From Polynucleobacter sp. (GTDB taxonomy: Bacteria; Pseudomonadota; Gammaproteobacteria; Burkholderiales; Burkholderiaceae_D), in contig JAIPCX010000010.1 of assembly GCA_021737945.1 (NCBI GenBank), positions 35,326 through 99,325 of the forward strand: 64,000 bases of DNA. Reading direction: 5' to 3'. The notes under the pieces were generated by a model, which was not told where the DNA came from, ran no database searches, and worked only from the letters and a program-made list of their open reading frames with translations. Below, piece by piece: positions 24,847 to 34,493 of this stretch (positions are counted from its first letter, which is position 1; each line of letters opens with the position of its first letter). Position numbers and translations under genes: made by a program.

Positions 24847-25432
24847 TGGTCACCTCGCTTACCGCTTTAGCCATCCAGCTTGGTAACCCAGCGCGAGCAT
24901 TTCGCATAGCCTCCCATTCCTGGCTAGGCAGTTTTTTCCTCAGCACTTCCAAGACCGAGGGCGCTCGTTCAGGACCAAACCAGATAAGTGCACGTACTGC
25001 TTGGCCTGCTGGACGTTTACCCAAAAGCATCTGCGATCGGTTGCCATGCTTGAGCTCGACTTCCCGATTTCCTAGTTTCAAGCACCGAGATGGACCGGTA
25101 GTCAGATAGACCTCGCGCGTAGGGACCTGCGTCGTTAACCCCAACGCATTGGCCTCGGCAGCACCGCTACCTACGACTATCTCCCCACTAGCAGACTCAA
25201 TCGCTTCGACCACGGATTCGGTCGAAGGAGGACGCACGCCAAAGCGACCATGAACTTGGAGGGAGTAAGCACCCCGCCCGACCCTAAGAAGTTTTCCTTC
25301 ACGGGCCAGACGAGAAAGAGTCTGATCAATCGCCGCGCGTGATCCCAAATGCAGGAATTCCTTAGGCGAAAGCAGTCCTCCTTCGGGTAAGGACTGGGCT
25401 TGCGAAAGGATGGATTGGGCAAGTTGGCTCAT
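24839..25432 (-). CDS. AbiEi-like antitoxin (DUF6088-type)
   Basis: 197 residues. The N-terminal part (QSLPEGGLLSPKEFLHLGSRAAIDQTLSRLAREGKLLRVGRGAYSL) is a winged helix like that of AbiEi antitoxins, and the rest is the DUF6088 type domain (VVGSGAAEANALGLTTQVPTREVYLTTGPSR). It represses its own promoter and counteracts the nucleotidyltransferase toxin. GGAG stands eight bases before the ATG. The gene order antitoxin then toxin and the overlap fit AbiE systems. Confidence 0.87.
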   Translation of the reverse strand: MSQLAQSILSQAQSLPEGGLLSPKEFLHLGSRAAIDQTLSRLAREGKLLRVGRGAYSLQVHGRFGVRPPSTESVVEAIESASGEIVVGSGAAEANALGLTTQVPTREVYLTTGPSRCLKLGNREVELKHGNRSQMLLGKRPAGQAVRALIWFGPERAPSVLEVLRKKLPSQEWEAMRNARAGLPSWMAKAVSEVTIG

Positions 25433-25443
25433 AGCAGACTCCG

Positions 25444-25482
25444 TTTGTCAGAATATTATAGTAGTTTCTGACAAATTGGCAA
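25444..25482 (-). promoter_or_regulatory. AbiE promoter inside a perfect inverted repeat
   Basis: On the minus strand TTGCCA (25482-25477) and TATAAT (25460-25455) are 16 bases apart. TTTGTCAGAA and TTCTGACAAA (25444-25453 and 25466-25475) are perfect 10-base arms around the -10 box with a 12-base spacer, the expected operator for the winged-helix antitoxin. Confidence 0.72.
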
Positions 25483-25673
25483 CCCAAGGCCAATATTAGG
25501 GATGAATTATTCTTCGTGAACAGCTTTGGACAGGCAATTACGCAATCTTTTAGAGAAATAAATGCAATTGCTTTTTTTGTAATTTTGACAGAATTCGTCG
25601 CGGTAGCACGCGAGCATTCAAAAATTTGAAGCCTAACTATCACTTGCAGCCCTGCTGCTTTTACTTGTGTATT
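25483..25673. other. Spacer without recognised features
   Basis: About 190 bases of A/T-rich sequence upstream of the AbiE promoter. No gene, hairpin terminator or repeat was found; open frames here lack recognisable sequence. Confidence 0.4.
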
Positions 25674-25793
25674 TCACAGGGCTTGCACTTCGTGGCGACC
25701 GGCATTACGTGCTTTCACAAACAGCGCCCACTCAGCACCAACAAACAAAACCAACACCACGCAAGCAAAAATAAAGTGAGAAGAAATAGTCAT
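25674..25793 (-). CDS. Possible 39-residue single-span membrane peptide
   Basis: The frame starts MTISSHFIFACVV and has one strongly hydrophobic segment (FIFACVVLVLFVGAEWALF), ending with a basic tail. AAGGG is about nine bases before the ATG. It is too short to classify and lies between the AbiE pair and the recombinase remnant. It could be a real small membrane protein or chance. Confidence 0.3.
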   Translation of the reverse strand: MTISSHFIFACVVLVLFVGAEWALFVKARNAGRHEVQAL

Positions 25794-25931
25794 ATCAACT
25801 GCCCTTCTGCTCGCACAAAGGCTTGCTGCAATGAGTCCAATGAATTCTCTGGTTGGCCAAAGCCTGCACCGGGCAAGCTTGCCCATAATGACGACACTTT
25901 TTTTATAGCTCAGCCATTGAAAGAGTTTGGT

Positions 25932-26111
25932 TATTTCAGAAGCCTCTTTGACAAGGCAAGAGACGCCGCAGAGCAAGAAGCTAAAGAACTCGGCATTTCT
26001 TTTGAACGGTTTCAGTTCCGTGATCTTCGTCCAAAGACAGTATCAGACATCGACGCAATGCACGATATCAAAGCGGCACAAAAATTTTACGACACACAAC
26101 GGAGCAAATGA
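25932..26111 (+). pseudogene. Truncated tyrosine recombinase (phage-type integrase)
   Basis: The frame carries YFRSLFDKARDAAEQEAKEL, then FQFRDLRPKTVSDIDAMHDI and AAQKFYDTQRSK before a stop. FxFRDLRxKxxxD followed by a helix with AQ is the catalytic-domain pattern of phage-type integrases. The N-terminal domains are absent, and the protein ends before the LGH box and catalytic Tyr. The open frame extends back to 25626 but that part shows no integrase similarity. It ends 167 bases from the 3' end of tRNA-Cys. Confidence 0.62.
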
Positions 26112-26237
26112 CAGCGGGCTATATCCGCTCAAGACGGGAGGATGTGGTGCAGCCTTTGAAGAGAAAAACCAGCAACTGAAGAAAAGTCTTTTCTTAATTT
26201 TAGTCTGAACGGGCAAAAGTCTTTTGCCCACTTTCAC

Positions 26238-26267
26238 AAAAAAATAACAGCTCCTATCAGTAGGAGC
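26238..26267 (-). terminator. Terminator after tRNA-Cys
   Basis: Minus strand: GCTCCTA-N4-TAGGAGC followed, after a few bases, by seven T. It closes the tRNA-Cys transcript, so tRNA-Leu further on cannot depend on it. Confidence 0.7.
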
Positions 26268-26278
26268 CGCATGAATAG

Positions 26279-26352
26279 TGGAGGCGGGGGCCGGAATCGA
26301 ACCGGCGTACACGGCTTTGCAGGCCGCTGCATAACCACTTTGCTACCCCGCC
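26279..26352 (-). tRNA. tRNA-Cys(GCA)
   Basis: 74 bases including CCA. Acceptor GGCGGGG pairs with CCCCGCC, the anticodon loop CTGCAAA gives GCA, and the T loop GTTCGATTC is standard. Counterpart of E. coli cysT. Confidence 0.97.
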
Positions 26353-26450
26353 AAGGGTGCGTATTGTAACTGTGAATGCGCTACTTCGCTCGATGTAGAA
26401 CAAGGATTGATAACACCGAAAAGTGTCTAAATCAGCGCTTCCATCAACGA

Positions 26451-26479
26451 AAAAGGGAAGCCTTGTGAGCTTCCCTTTT
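26451..26479. terminator. Hairpin after tRNA-Gly, works in both directions
   Basis: AAAAGGGAAGC (26451-26461) and GCTTCCCTTTT (26469-26479) form an 11-base stem flanked by A and T runs. On the minus strand it ends the pgsA-tRNA-Gly transcript. Confidence 0.65.
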
Positions 26480-26485
26480 GTATCT

Positions 26486-26561
26486 TGGAGCGGGAGAAGA
26501 GTCTCGAACTCTCGACCTCAACCTTGGCAAGGTTGCGCTCTACCAACTGAGCTACTCCCGC
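26486..26561 (-). tRNA. tRNA-Gly(GCC)
   Basis: 76 bases including CCA. Acceptor GCGGGAG with CTCCCGC, D arm AGCTCAGTTGGTAGAGC, anticodon loop TTGCCAA giving GCC. Follows pgsA as E. coli glyW does. Confidence 0.98.
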
Positions 26562-26602
26562 GAAAACAGAAGCGGGATTATAGCGATATAGTGGAAATTT
26601 TG

Positions 26603-27208
26603 TCAAGCCGGCCCATCGTTTGCAGGATGGTCTGTCTCGGGTCGCTCTTTAATCAACGGCCACGCCTTGCGCAAATAGTAAAACATGGACCAAAGCGTTA
26701 GCACCGCCGCCAAATCGAGCAAACGCTGACCCACGAACAACGTATCGATCACACCAAACAATGGGTAGGCATACAAAAGCATCGGTATCGCTACCATTTG
26801 CGCTGCTGTTTTTATTTTTCCAATCGAGCTTACAGCCACTGATTTCGATGCGCCCATCTGTGCCATCCACTCGCGCAATGCAGTAATAGCGATCTCACGT
26901 CCCACAATAATGAAAGCAATCACAGAGTTGGTTCGTCCTAACTGCACCAGAAGTAGCAGCGCGCCAGCGACAATTAATTTATCCGCTACGGGATCAAGAA
27001 ACGCGCCAAACGATGTGGTCTCATTCCATCGACGAGCAAGGTAGCCATCAAACCAATCGGTGATGGCAGCAATAACAAAAATGACCGTCGCTGCCACGCC
27101 TTGTTCATACGGTGTTAACCAATGCCCAGGCAGAAAAAAAACTCCTACCATCAGCGGTATCAACGCCATGCGCAACCACGTCAACAAAATAGGAATATTA
27201 AAAGGCAT
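26603..27208 (-). CDS. pgsA: CDP-diacylglycerol-glycerol-3-phosphate phosphatidyltransferase
   Basis: 201-residue integral membrane enzyme of the CDP-alcohol phosphatidyltransferase family; it makes phosphatidylglycerol phosphate, the committed step to phosphatidylglycerol and cardiolipin. The signature D-G-x2-A-R-x8-G-x3-D-x3-D is complete (DGYLARRW, then GAFLDPVADKL around residue 60-85). N-terminal FNIPILLTWLRMALIP is typical of PgsA. About five membrane segments. It is 86 bases from uvrC and directly upstream of tRNA-Gly, the same context as in E. coli. Confidence 0.95.
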   Translation of the reverse strand: MPFNIPILLTWLRMALIPLMVGVFFLPGHWLTPYEQGVAATVIFVIAAITDWFDGYLARRWNETTSFGAFLDPVADKLIVAGALLLLVQLGRTNSVIAFIIVGREIAITALREWMAQMGASKSVAVSSIGKIKTAAQMVAIPMLLYAYPLFGVIDTLFVGQRLLDLAAVLTLWSMFYYLRKAWPLIKERPETDHPANDGPA

Positions 27209-27294
27209 GGGTCGGTGTAAAACAATAAGCCATCAGTTCGGTGAGTTGTCGCTAATGTAGCGTTAATCGTGAATGCAGGAAAGAGGCTTTCGAC

Positions 27295-29163
27295 TTAATG
27301 TAGCTGGCGGTAGATATCCTCGGCCAATTGACGTGAAATTCCCTCCACTGACGCGAGTTCTTCGACGCTAGCATCAGCGACCCCGCGCAAGCCACCAAAG
27401 CGCGCCAACAGCTTTTGGCGACGCTTGGCACCTATGCCCTCGATCTCTTCAAGGCGCGAGGCCTGGCGGGCTTTGGCGCGCTTGGCACGCATGCCGGTGA
27501 TAGCAAAGCGGTGTGCCTCATCACGAATCTGGGCAATTAACATCAGGGCGGCCGATTCTTTGCCTAATTCAAGTTCTGCTCGACCATCAGCAAAAATCAA
27601 GGTCTCAAGGCCTACTTTGCGGCCCTCGCCTTTGGCTACACCGACGATCAAGCTAATGTCCAACCCCAACTCAGATAGCACCTGGCGCGCAATTTCGACC
27701 TGCCCCTTACCACCATCGATTAAAACCACTTCAGGAAGAACGCCGTCGCCATTCAAGACTTTTTCATAGCGCCGCGTCAGTACCTGACGCATCGCTGCGT
27801 AATCATCGCCGGGAGTAATGTCGGTGATGTTGTAACGCCGATATTCGCCGTTCTGCATTTGATGATGGTGATACACCACGCACGATGCTTGAGTCGCTTC
27901 ACCGGATGTGTGGCTAATATCAAAACACTCTATTCTGAGCGCATCGATATCGGCGGTATCCAACGACAAGGTATCGACCAATATACGAGTGCGCGACTGC
28001 TGCGATCCTTGCTCGGACAATAATCGAGCCAGCGCAATTTCAGCGCCTTTAACGGCCATCTCTTGCCAATGCCGTCGCTGCCCTTGGGGTTGAAAAATTA
28101 AATGTATGCGATGCCCGCACTGCTCCATGAGCACAATCATGAGCTCTGGCTCATCAAGCTCCATGTTAAGAACCAGCGTCGATGGAATAAATTTATCGAT
28201 GTAATGCTGCGCGAGGAATGCTTTGAGTACTTCGGCTTCTACCGTGCTATCCACGGGCGCGGCATCAACGTGCGCCGGAAAATAGGCGCGATCACCCAAA
28301 TGTCGCCCACCGCGCACCATCGCTAAATTCACACACGCACGGCCACCGTGAACGACCACGGCAATAATATCGATATCGGCATCACCGCTGGTTTCCATAC
28401 TTTGCTGATGCAGAACGCGCGACAGTGCCGAGATTTGATTGCGCACTAAGGCGGCTTGCTCAAATTTGAGTTCTTCGGCAAACGCATGCATTTTTTTCTC
28501 TAGCGTTTGCATTAACTCAGTTTGCCGACCACGCAAAAATTGAGCCGCGTTATCCACATCGACTGCGTAATCTTCGTTGGATATTAAATTCACACACGGG
28601 CCGCTGCAGCGATTGATCTGATGCAAAAGACAGGGGCGCGTACGATTCTGAAAGACGGAATCTTCACAGGTACGCAAGAGAAAAATTTTCTGGAGTATCT
28701 GCATGGACTCTTTAACTGCCCATGCACTTGGAAAAGGCCCAAAGTACTGACTTTTTTTATCTACCGCACCACGGTAATAGGCCATACGCGGAATGGCATC
28801 ACCCGAGAGCTTTAGATAGGGATACGACTTATCGTCACGAAAAAGAATATTGAAACGTGGCTGCTGAGTTTTAATCAGATTATTTTCAAGCAGCAGTGCT
28901 TCTGCTTCGCTGCGCGTAACGGTAGTTTCCATACGCACGATACGCTCGACCATCATGGCCGTTCGTGGGCTAGCTAGCGTTTTTTGAAAATAACTAGAAA
29001 CGCGTTTTTTAAGATCACGCGCCTTACCGACGTACAGCAGCTTATCTTGCGCATCAAAATAGCGATAAACACCCGGCAGATGCGGTAGCTGGCCTATCTC
29101 CTCGAGCAATCCTGCTCTGGGATCAGGTACGTCTTCGTTAGTCGTAGTTTTTTTAGTAGTCAT
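27295..29163 (-). CDS. uvrC: UvrABC excinuclease subunit C
   Basis: About 622 residues. GIY-YIG nuclease domain at the N-terminus ([27 protein letters not shown]), UVR motif ([24 protein letters not shown]), the RNase H-like 5' incision domain ([19 protein letters not shown] with catalytic Asp; [12 protein letters not shown]) and C-terminal helix-hairpin-helix pair ([21 protein letters not shown]). UvrC makes both cuts in nucleotide excision repair. I take ATG 29163; the GTG at 29184 is also in frame and neither has a clear ribosome site. Confidence 0.96.
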   Translation of the reverse strand: MTTKKTTTNEDVPDPRAGLLEEIGQLPHLPGVYRYFDAQDKLLYVGKARDLKKRVSSYFQKTLASPRTAMMVERIVRMETTVTRSEAEALLLENNLIKTQQPRFNILFRDDKSYPYLKLSGDAIPRMAYYRGAVDKKSQYFGPFPSAWAVKESMQILQKIFLLRTCEDSVFQNRTRPCLLHQINRCSGPCVNLISNEDYAVDVDNAAQFLRGRQTELMQTLEKKMHAFAEELKFEQAALVRNQISALSRVLHQQSMETSGDADIDIIAVVVHGGRACVNLAMVRGGRHLGDRAYFPAHVDAAPVDSTVEAEVLKAFLAQHYIDKFIPSTLVLNMELDEPELMIVLMEQCGHRIHLIFQPQGQRRHWQEMAVKGAEIALARLLSEQGSQQSRTRILVDTLSLDTADIDALRIECFDISHTSGEATQASCVVYHHHQMQNGEYRRYNITDITPGDDYAAMRQVLTRRYEKVLNGDGVLPEVVLIDGGKGQVEIARQVLSELGLDISLIVGVAKGEGRKVGLETLIFADGRAELELGKESAALMLIAQIRDEAHRFAITGMRAKRAKARQASRLEEIEGIGAKRRQKLLARFGGLRGVADASVEELASVEGISRQLAEDIYRQLH

Positions 29164-29215
29164 TGAAACGCAATCTATATTCACGGAATACAGATGTTTA
29201 CAACGGAGCAGAAAA

Positions 29216-30271
29216 TTAAGTGATTGTCTTCACTAGTTTTTTCGCCGCTTTATAAGTCTCGTTTTGCTGCAATGTCGCCCAATCATCTGCATGCGCTGTC
29301 GGTAGCAAAGCGGACAGTCGTGCTGCGGAGCGCTTCGCATCAAGGATGCGCTGCGTATCCAGACCTTCAAGTAATTGATCGGCTTTATCGGGTGAATTAC
29401 AAATCAACACCATATCGCAGCCCGCTGCTAACGCCGCATGCGCACCTTCAACCACACTACCCGCTACGCTGGCGCCTTCCATCGATAAATCATCGCTGAA
29501 GATCACACCTTCAAACTGCATTTTATCGCGCAGTAGAGTTAACCATTTTTTCGAAAAGCCTGCTGGATGTTTATCGAATGTAGGATAAATCACATGTGCT
29601 GGCATCACCGCCGAGAGACTCATACCTAACCAACCATAGGGAGCTGCATCTTCTTTGATGACGTCGGCATAGGGACGATCATCTACCGGTATCGCCACAT
29701 GCGAATCGGCTGCGACAAAACCATGGCCGGGAAAATGCTTACCGCAATTGGCCATGCCTGCTAAGGCAAGTCCGTGATTGAGATTTTTAGCTAGCATAGT
29801 GACGACTCGTGGATCACGATGAAATGCACGATCACCAATCACTTCTGAATCACCGTAATCTAAATCGAGCACGGGCGTGAACGATAAATCCACACCACAA
29901 GCACGCAACTCGGTTGCTAAAACATAGCCTACCGCAGTGGCTAGTTTGCAGGATTCAAGTACGTCTTCATCCCAGCGCAGACCCAGTTTTTTCATGGCGG
30001 GCAAGTGCGTAAAGCCATCAGTGCGGAATCGCTGCACGCGCCCGCCTTCGTGATCAACCGCGATCAACACGCCAGGCCTAGCATCATGAATTGCTTGGCA
30101 CAATTGTGTTAGCTGTTCACGATTAGTGTAATTCCGCGCAAACAAAATCACACCACCGGTTAAGGGATGCTGAATGCGACGAATATCATCGTCATTGAGG
30201 CTCGTGCCCACCACATCGAGCATGACGGGTCCTAGTGGACGAAATGAGTGATCGTGAGTTTGCTGATTCAT
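29216..30271 (-). CDS. nagZ: Beta-N-acetylhexosaminidase
   Basis: 351-residue family 3 glycoside hydrolase that removes GlcNAc from 1,6-anhydro-muropeptides in cytoplasmic cell-wall recycling. The family motif KHFPGHG followed by ADSHV is present (catalytic His/Asp loop), as are [10 protein letters not shown] (Asp nucleophile) and [12 protein letters not shown]. No signal peptide, as expected. Its ATG overlaps the acpS stop by four bases, and acpS and pdxJ precede it in one operon. Confidence 0.95.
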   Translation of the reverse strand: MNQQTHDHSFRPLGPVMLDVVGTSLNDDDIRRIQHPLTGGVILFARNYTNREQLTQLCQAIHDARPGVLIAVDHEGGRVQRFRTDGFTHLPAMKKLGLRWDEDVLESCKLATAVGYVLATELRACGVDLSFTPVLDLDYGDSEVIGDRAFHRDPRVVTMLAKNLNHGLALAGMANCGKHFPGHGFVAADSHVAIPVDDRPYADVIKEDAAPYGWLGMSLSAVMPAHVIYPTFDKHPAGFSKKWLTLLRDKMQFEGVIFSDDLSMEGASVAGSVVEGAHAALAAGCDMVLICNSPDKADQLLEGLDTQRILDAKRSAARLSALLPTAHADDWATLQQNETYKAAKKLVKTIT

Positions 30272-30660
30272 AGTTTCTCCACAATGACGAACGCAACGGC
30301 GTAGTCAGCCTCATCAGTCAGGGTGACCTGCGCCGTTAGGCCTTGCTGTTGCATAAAAAGAGTAAGTGCGCCGCTAGTCACTACGATGGGCTGGCCACTT
30401 GGGGCATTCAAAAATTGGGCAGCGCGCCACGTCATGGGCATTCGCATTCCTAAACCTATGGCTTTAGAAAATGCTTCTTTGGCCGCAAACCGAGTGGCCA
30501 AAAAACGTATCCCGCGCGCTTCCACTTTAGCTTTGCGACGATGATATTTTTCGAGTTCTTGCGGGCCTAAAATTTTTTCAGCGAAGCGATCACCATGACG
30601 CCCCAGTGCTTCCGCTATTCGATCGATGCGAATGATGTCGGTGCCTATACCAGCGATCAT
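30268..30660 (-). CDS. acpS: Holo-[acyl-carrier-protein] synthase
   Basis: 130-residue enzyme that transfers phosphopantetheine from CoA to the serine of ACP. Metal and substrate motifs are seen: [12 protein letters not shown] at the start and [17 protein letters not shown] in the middle. The position between pdxJ (4-base gap) and nagZ (4-base overlap) is the usual one. It activates the product of acpP found later in this window. Confidence 0.96.
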   Translation of the reverse strand: MIAGIGTDIIRIDRIAEALGRHGDRFAEKILGPQELEKYHRRKAKVEARGIRFLATRFAAKEAFSKAIGLGMRMPMTWRAAQFLNAPSGQPIVVTSGALTLFMQQQGLTAQVTLTDEADYAVAFVIVEKL

Positions 30661-30664
30661 ACGT

Positions 30665-31429
30665 TCAGCTCTTTCTAGCCTTTAGTCGCGACTGAATCAT
30701 GATGGCCTTCATTTCTCGCACTGCATTTTCCCAACCCACAAATACGGCATGCGCCACAATCGCATGACCTATATTCAGCTCTGCGATATCCGGGATTTCA
30801 GCAATCGCTTGCACATTGGTGTAATGCAGGCCATGACCCGCATTCACTTTTAGCCCATGCGTGACACCGATCGCTACTGCTTGATGAATCCGTTCGAACT
30901 CATGCTGTTGGGCTGCGCCTTCGGTATCAGCATAGCGACCAGTATGCAGCTCGATCACGGGTGCGCCAACGTCTGCAGATGCTTTGATTTGCTCTTTATC
31001 GGCATCGATAAAGAGTGAGACTCGAATATCGTGTCGCGCTAATTTTTCTATCGCTGCACGAATATCATCAAAATGACGAATCACATCCAAGCCACCTTCG
31101 GTCGTAACTTCATTACGACGCTCGGGCACTAAGCAAACATCGTGTGGTCGAATTCGGCATGCGATCTCTATCATCTCTTCCGTCACAGCGGACTCGAGAT
31201 TCATGCGCGTAGTTAATTTGGGGCGAATAGCTTCAACGTCGGCATCGCGTATGTGGCGACGATCTTCACGCAAATGCAGCGTGATGACATCGGCACCGGC
31301 TTGTTCAGCCAGCATAGCGGCTTGCACAGGGTCGGGATAAATAGTGCCGCGTGCATTACGCAGAGTCGCCACATGGTCAATGTTGACGCCAAGTTCAATT
31401 ACGGGGTGTTGGGGTTGTAAAAAGCTCAT
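30665..31429 (-). CDS. pdxJ: Pyridoxine 5'-phosphate synthase
   Basis: 254 residues, TIM-barrel enzyme joining deoxyxylulose 5-phosphate and 1-amino-acetone phosphate to form pyridoxine phosphate. Signature stretches: [26 protein letters not shown] (catalytic His/Glu area), [26 protein letters not shown] and [12 protein letters not shown]. It follows recO at 14 bases and precedes acpS. Confidence 0.96.
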   Translation of the reverse strand: MSFLQPQHPVIELGVNIDHVATLRNARGTIYPDPVQAAMLAEQAGADVITLHLREDRRHIRDADVEAIRPKLTTRMNLESAVTEEMIEIACRIRPHDVCLVPERRNEVTTEGGLDVIRHFDDIRAAIEKLARHDIRVSLFIDADKEQIKASADVGAPVIELHTGRYADTEGAAQQHEFERIHQAVAIGVTHGLKVNAGHGLHYTNVQAIAEIPDIAELNIGHAIVAHAVFVGWENAVREMKAIMIQSRLKARKS

Positions 31430-31443
31430 GATTTTTTATTCAA

Positions 31444-32265
31444 TTAAAGCTGCATTAGATCAATCAAAATCTGTCGTGTATTCAGCGTGAGTCCATTTAA
31501 ATGATGAGACAGTAAATAACGCATCAAAAATTTACTCTGCTGCTGAGTGGCCGTGTCGGAGTAATCGCCCGCCTCCATATCCAATAGCGTTTTTCCATTC
31601 ACCACTGGCATGGTGTCACTGACCATGGCCTCACGCGCGCCGCGCTCAGGGTCAATCACGTACAGCTGCTCTGCCAAAACAGCTTGGCCGGTAGCGGCAA
31701 CTGCACTGATATTTCCTGCGACTCCGGTTTCCTTCAATAAGCTAAGCTCAAATTTTCGCAAAACAATCGCGGGAGGTTCATCATGGGCTAACTGATTCAG
31801 CGCTGCGACGTAATGATCGAACAAGGCAGCATGAGGATCATCACGCGCCAATAATTTGACCAACAATTCATTCAGATAAAAACCACATAATAGCGCTGAG
31901 CGCTCTAACGGGCGCAAACCACCGACCCATTCAGCGGAGACCATGGTGCGCACTTCGGATTTCCCAGTCCATGCCACTTGCAAAGGCTGGAAAGTTTGCA
32001 ATACACCGCGCAATTGGGAATGCGGCCGTTTAGCGCCTTTAGCCATTAACGGCACGCGACCATAGTCACGTGCAAACACTTCAACGATCAGACTAGTTTC
32101 TTTGTACGGATAACTATGCAGCACAAAGGCTGGCTGATTAGTGACACGATGCTCACGCTCTACCGGTTTGATCTTGCTGCTAGTGCGCGTAGTTGATTTT
32201 GTAACGCGCGACTGCGTAGAGGATACCGACGTCTCTTCAGAGCTAGTTACGGCGAGTGCATTCAT
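31444..32265 (-). CDS. recO: DNA repair protein RecO
   Basis: About 273 residues. OB-fold domain begins at [26 protein letters not shown], after a 45-residue Ser/Thr-rich N-terminal extension that is not part of the core family. The C-terminal helical part holds [21 protein letters not shown]. RecO loads RecA with RecR in gap repair. ATG 32265 follows GAGG at eight bases and clears the era stop; an earlier in-frame ATG (32310) lies inside era. Confidence 0.92.
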   Translation of the reverse strand: MNALAVTSSEETSVSSTQSRVTKSTTRTSSKIKPVEREHRVTNQPAFVLHSYPYKETSLIVEVFARDYGRVPLMAKGAKRPHSQLRGVLQTFQPLQVAWTGKSEVRTMVSAEWVGGLRPLERSALLCGFYLNELLVKLLARDDPHAALFDHYVAALNQLAHDEPPAIVLRKFELSLLKETGVAGNISAVAATGQAVLAEQLYVIDPERGAREAMVSDTMPVVNGKTLLDMEAGDYSDTATQQQSKFLMRYLLSHHLNGLTLNTRQILIDLMQL

Positions 32266-32275
32266 CGCACGTGCC

Positions 32276-33178
32276 TCACTCGTATCCGTAGGCGCGCAGC
32301 CCGGCTTCATTGTCTGCCCATCCGGATTTCACCTTGACCCAGATTTCCAGATAGACCGGCCCACCGAATAGCTTTTCCATGTCTAAGCGCGATTGCGTGG
32401 AAATCTCTTTGAGTCGAGCGCCTTTTTGTCCAATTAGCATCGCCTTGTGGGTATCACGACCCACCAAAATAGCGGCGAAGATACGGCGTAACTGACCTTC
32501 TTGTTCAAATTTTTCAATCACAACGGTGCTGGTATACGGCAGTTCGTCACCCACAAAACGAAACACTTTTTCGCGCACAATTTCTGCAGCCAGAAATTTT
32601 TCGCTTCTATCGGTAATGTCGTCTTCATCGAATACGGGACTATTCAAAGGCAAATAATTTCGAATCTCGCCTTCAAGACGATCTAACTGAAAACCCTGAC
32701 GTGCTGATACCGGAACGATGGCAGTAAAGTTATGCGTTGCAGCGACTTGCTGGGCAAACGCCATCAACAAGCCTTTATCTTTGAGCTTGTCGGATTTATT
32801 AATCACGAGAATAACTTTCGCATCAGTTGGCAAAAGCTGCACTACCTGCTTATCTGCCTCTCCAAAAACACCCGCTTCGACGACAAACAAAACGATATCT
32901 ACATCCTGCAAGGATTGCGTCACCGTGCGGTTGAGTGTTTTATTAAGTGGATTGGTGTGACGCGTCTGAAAACCCGGCGTATCAATATAAATAAATTGCG
33001 CGTTATCAGCGGTCTGTATGCCAGTGATGCGATGACGAGTAGTTTGAGCCTTGCGAGAAGTAATACTGACTTTGGCGCCAATCAGCATATTCATCAGTGT
33101 TGACTTGCCGACATTGGGTCGCCCCACAATGGCGATGTAACCACATCGAAAATCGGATCCAGCGGGGATATCGGTCAT
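32276..33178 (-). CDS. era: GTPase Era
   Basis: 300 residues. GTP-binding motifs G1 [10 protein letters not shown]3 DTPGFQ, G4 NKSD and a C-terminal KH domain ([33 protein letters not shown]). Era matures the 16S rRNA 3' end and couples ribosome assembly to growth. It overlaps rnc by four bases, the widely conserved rnc-era coupling. Confidence 0.97.
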   Translation of the reverse strand: MTDIPAGSDFRCGYIAIVGRPNVGKSTLMNMLIGAKVSITSRKAQTTRHRITGIQTADNAQFIYIDTPGFQTRHTNPLNKTLNRTVTQSLQDVDIVLFVVEAGVFGEADKQVVQLLPTDAKVILVINKSDKLKDKGLLMAFAQQVAATHNFTAIVPVSARQGFQLDRLEGEIRNYLPLNSPVFDEDDITDRSEKFLAAEIVREKVFRFVGDELPYTSTVVIEKFEQEGQLRRIFAAILVGRDTHKAMLIGQKGARLKEISTQSRLDMEKLFGGPVYLEIWVKVKSGWADNEAGLRAYGYE

Positions 33179-34071
33179 GCTGATTTGCTTTGAGTGACGC
33201 GTTTAGTCGGGTCGTCTGAGTCAGGTAAAAGAGATTCTTGCTCTTGCTCTTGCTGCACACTAGCGCGCGACTGCTTAACTGATTTGCGAGTATCTTCTGA
33301 TTTGTTTTCAGGCGCATCAGGCTGAAAAGTAGCAATACCTGCGAGTTTGAGTTGCGTAGTGCGTTGGCGTGATTTTCGTGGCAGGCTTGGTGAATTTTCC
33401 AGTGCTGCCTGAACCGCGGCTAATGCTAACAGTGCAGCGGCCTGCTCTCCAGCGCGACGACTACCGCCGGTGCCATACACTTGTATGTCTAACTTGGGTA
33501 TCGAGCATTCGACTTCAAATTCTTGGTTGTGTGCAGCGCCATGAGTAGCGACGACGTTATACTGAGGCAGAGAGAATTTTTTGCCTTGTAAATATTCTTG
33601 CAGCAGTGTCTTGGCATCTTTACCCAAGGTTTTGGGATCGACGGTTTCAATGATGGGTTCGTACAATTCTTTGATGACGCTGTAGGCCACATCAAATCCC
33701 GAATCGAGGAAGATCGCACCGAACAATGCCTCTAATGTATCTGCGAGTATCGATGGACGGCGAAAACCGCCCGACTTGAGTTCACCCTCGCCCAATCGTA
33801 GGCATTGCGATAGTTCTAAATGCTGAGCAATTTCATACAACGACTGTTGTTTAACGAGATTGGCCCGAAGACGTGACAGATCGCCTTCATCGATTTTTTC
33901 GAAACGATCAAACAGCAGCGAGGCAATCACGCAGTTAAGCACTGAATCACCAAGAAACTCTAGCCTTTCATTGTGCAGGCTGCTATGACTGCGGTGCGTC
34001 AGGGCCTGCTGCAGTAATGCAGCATTCCTAAAGGTGTGACCTAGGCGAGTTTGTAATGCGTTGATATCCAT
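33175..34071 (-). CDS. rnc: Ribonuclease III
   Basis: 298 residues; the enzyme core is about 226. Nuclease motif [13 protein letters not shown] near residue 34-46 with catalytic acidic residues, [11 protein letters not shown] later, then a double-strand RNA-binding domain ([20 protein letters not shown]). About 70 C-terminal residues after the dsRBD are charged and Ser/Gln-rich, an extension seen in Burkholderiales but absent in E. coli. It processes rRNA and other structured RNAs. Confidence 0.96.
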   Translation of the reverse strand: MDINALQTRLGHTFRNAALLQQALTHRSHSSLHNERLEFLGDSVLNCVIASLLFDRFEKIDEGDLSRLRANLVKQQSLYEIAQHLELSQCLRLGEGELKSGGFRRPSILADTLEALFGAIFLDSGFDVAYSVIKELYEPIIETVDPKTLGKDAKTLLQEYLQGKKFSLPQYNVVATHGAAHNQEFEVECSIPKLDIQVYGTGGSRRAGEQAAALLALAAVQAALENSPSLPRKSRQRTTQLKLAGIATFQPDAPENKSEDTRKSVKQSRASVQQEQEQESLLPDSDDPTKRVTQSKSA

Positions 34072-34082
34072 TTGCCGTGCGA

Positions 34083-34493
34083 TCAGTTAGGAGTTTTTCC
34101 TTCGGGGTCGCTTCCACTCGAACCCCGATACACAATCAGCAGGCTGGCAGGGCCAGCCAGATAAATCTTTTTTTCATAAGCGAAGCTAACTTTCATTGAA
34201 TCGCCCATTCCTTTGATGACTAAATCCTTACCTTTGAGAGCATCGATATAACCTGTCGAGGCCAATTTATCGAAGGTCTCGCGCACGTCGGCAGGTGTTT
34301 GAGAAACAGCGACAGACGCTTTAATCGTTTTTTCAATCGCCCAGTACTCAAACACGCTAGGGCCTGCTCTAACCACCAATAAACCTGCCGCTCCAAACAA
34401 AATCAGTGAACTCAAAAAACCTATTAGTGAAAAACCTCGCGTAGCTTGCTTGCCGGCGTATAACTTGGCATAGCTCGCAGGCAAAGCCATCAC
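34083..34493 (-). CDS. DUF4845 membrane protein
   Basis: 136 residues with one N-terminal membrane helix ([21 protein letters not shown]) and a soluble domain of pseudopilin-like appearance (G-F-S-L-I start, then [34 protein letters not shown]). Members lie between lepB and rnc in many beta- and gammaproteobacteria. It overlaps the lepB stop by four bases. Function unknown; position suggests envelope maturation. Confidence 0.88.
   Translation of the reverse strand: MMALPASYAKLYAGKQATRGFSLIGFLSSLILFGAAGLLVVRAGPSVFEYWAIEKTIKASVAVSQTPADVRETFDKLASTGYIDALKGKDLVIKGMGDSMKVSFAYEKKIYLAGPASLLIVYRGSSGSDPEGKTPN

Noticed and set aside
25626..25931. N-terminal part of the open frame that ends in the integrase fragment
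   Set aside because: It is Cys, His and Asn rich without integrase similarity and appears to be chance extension of the open frame.
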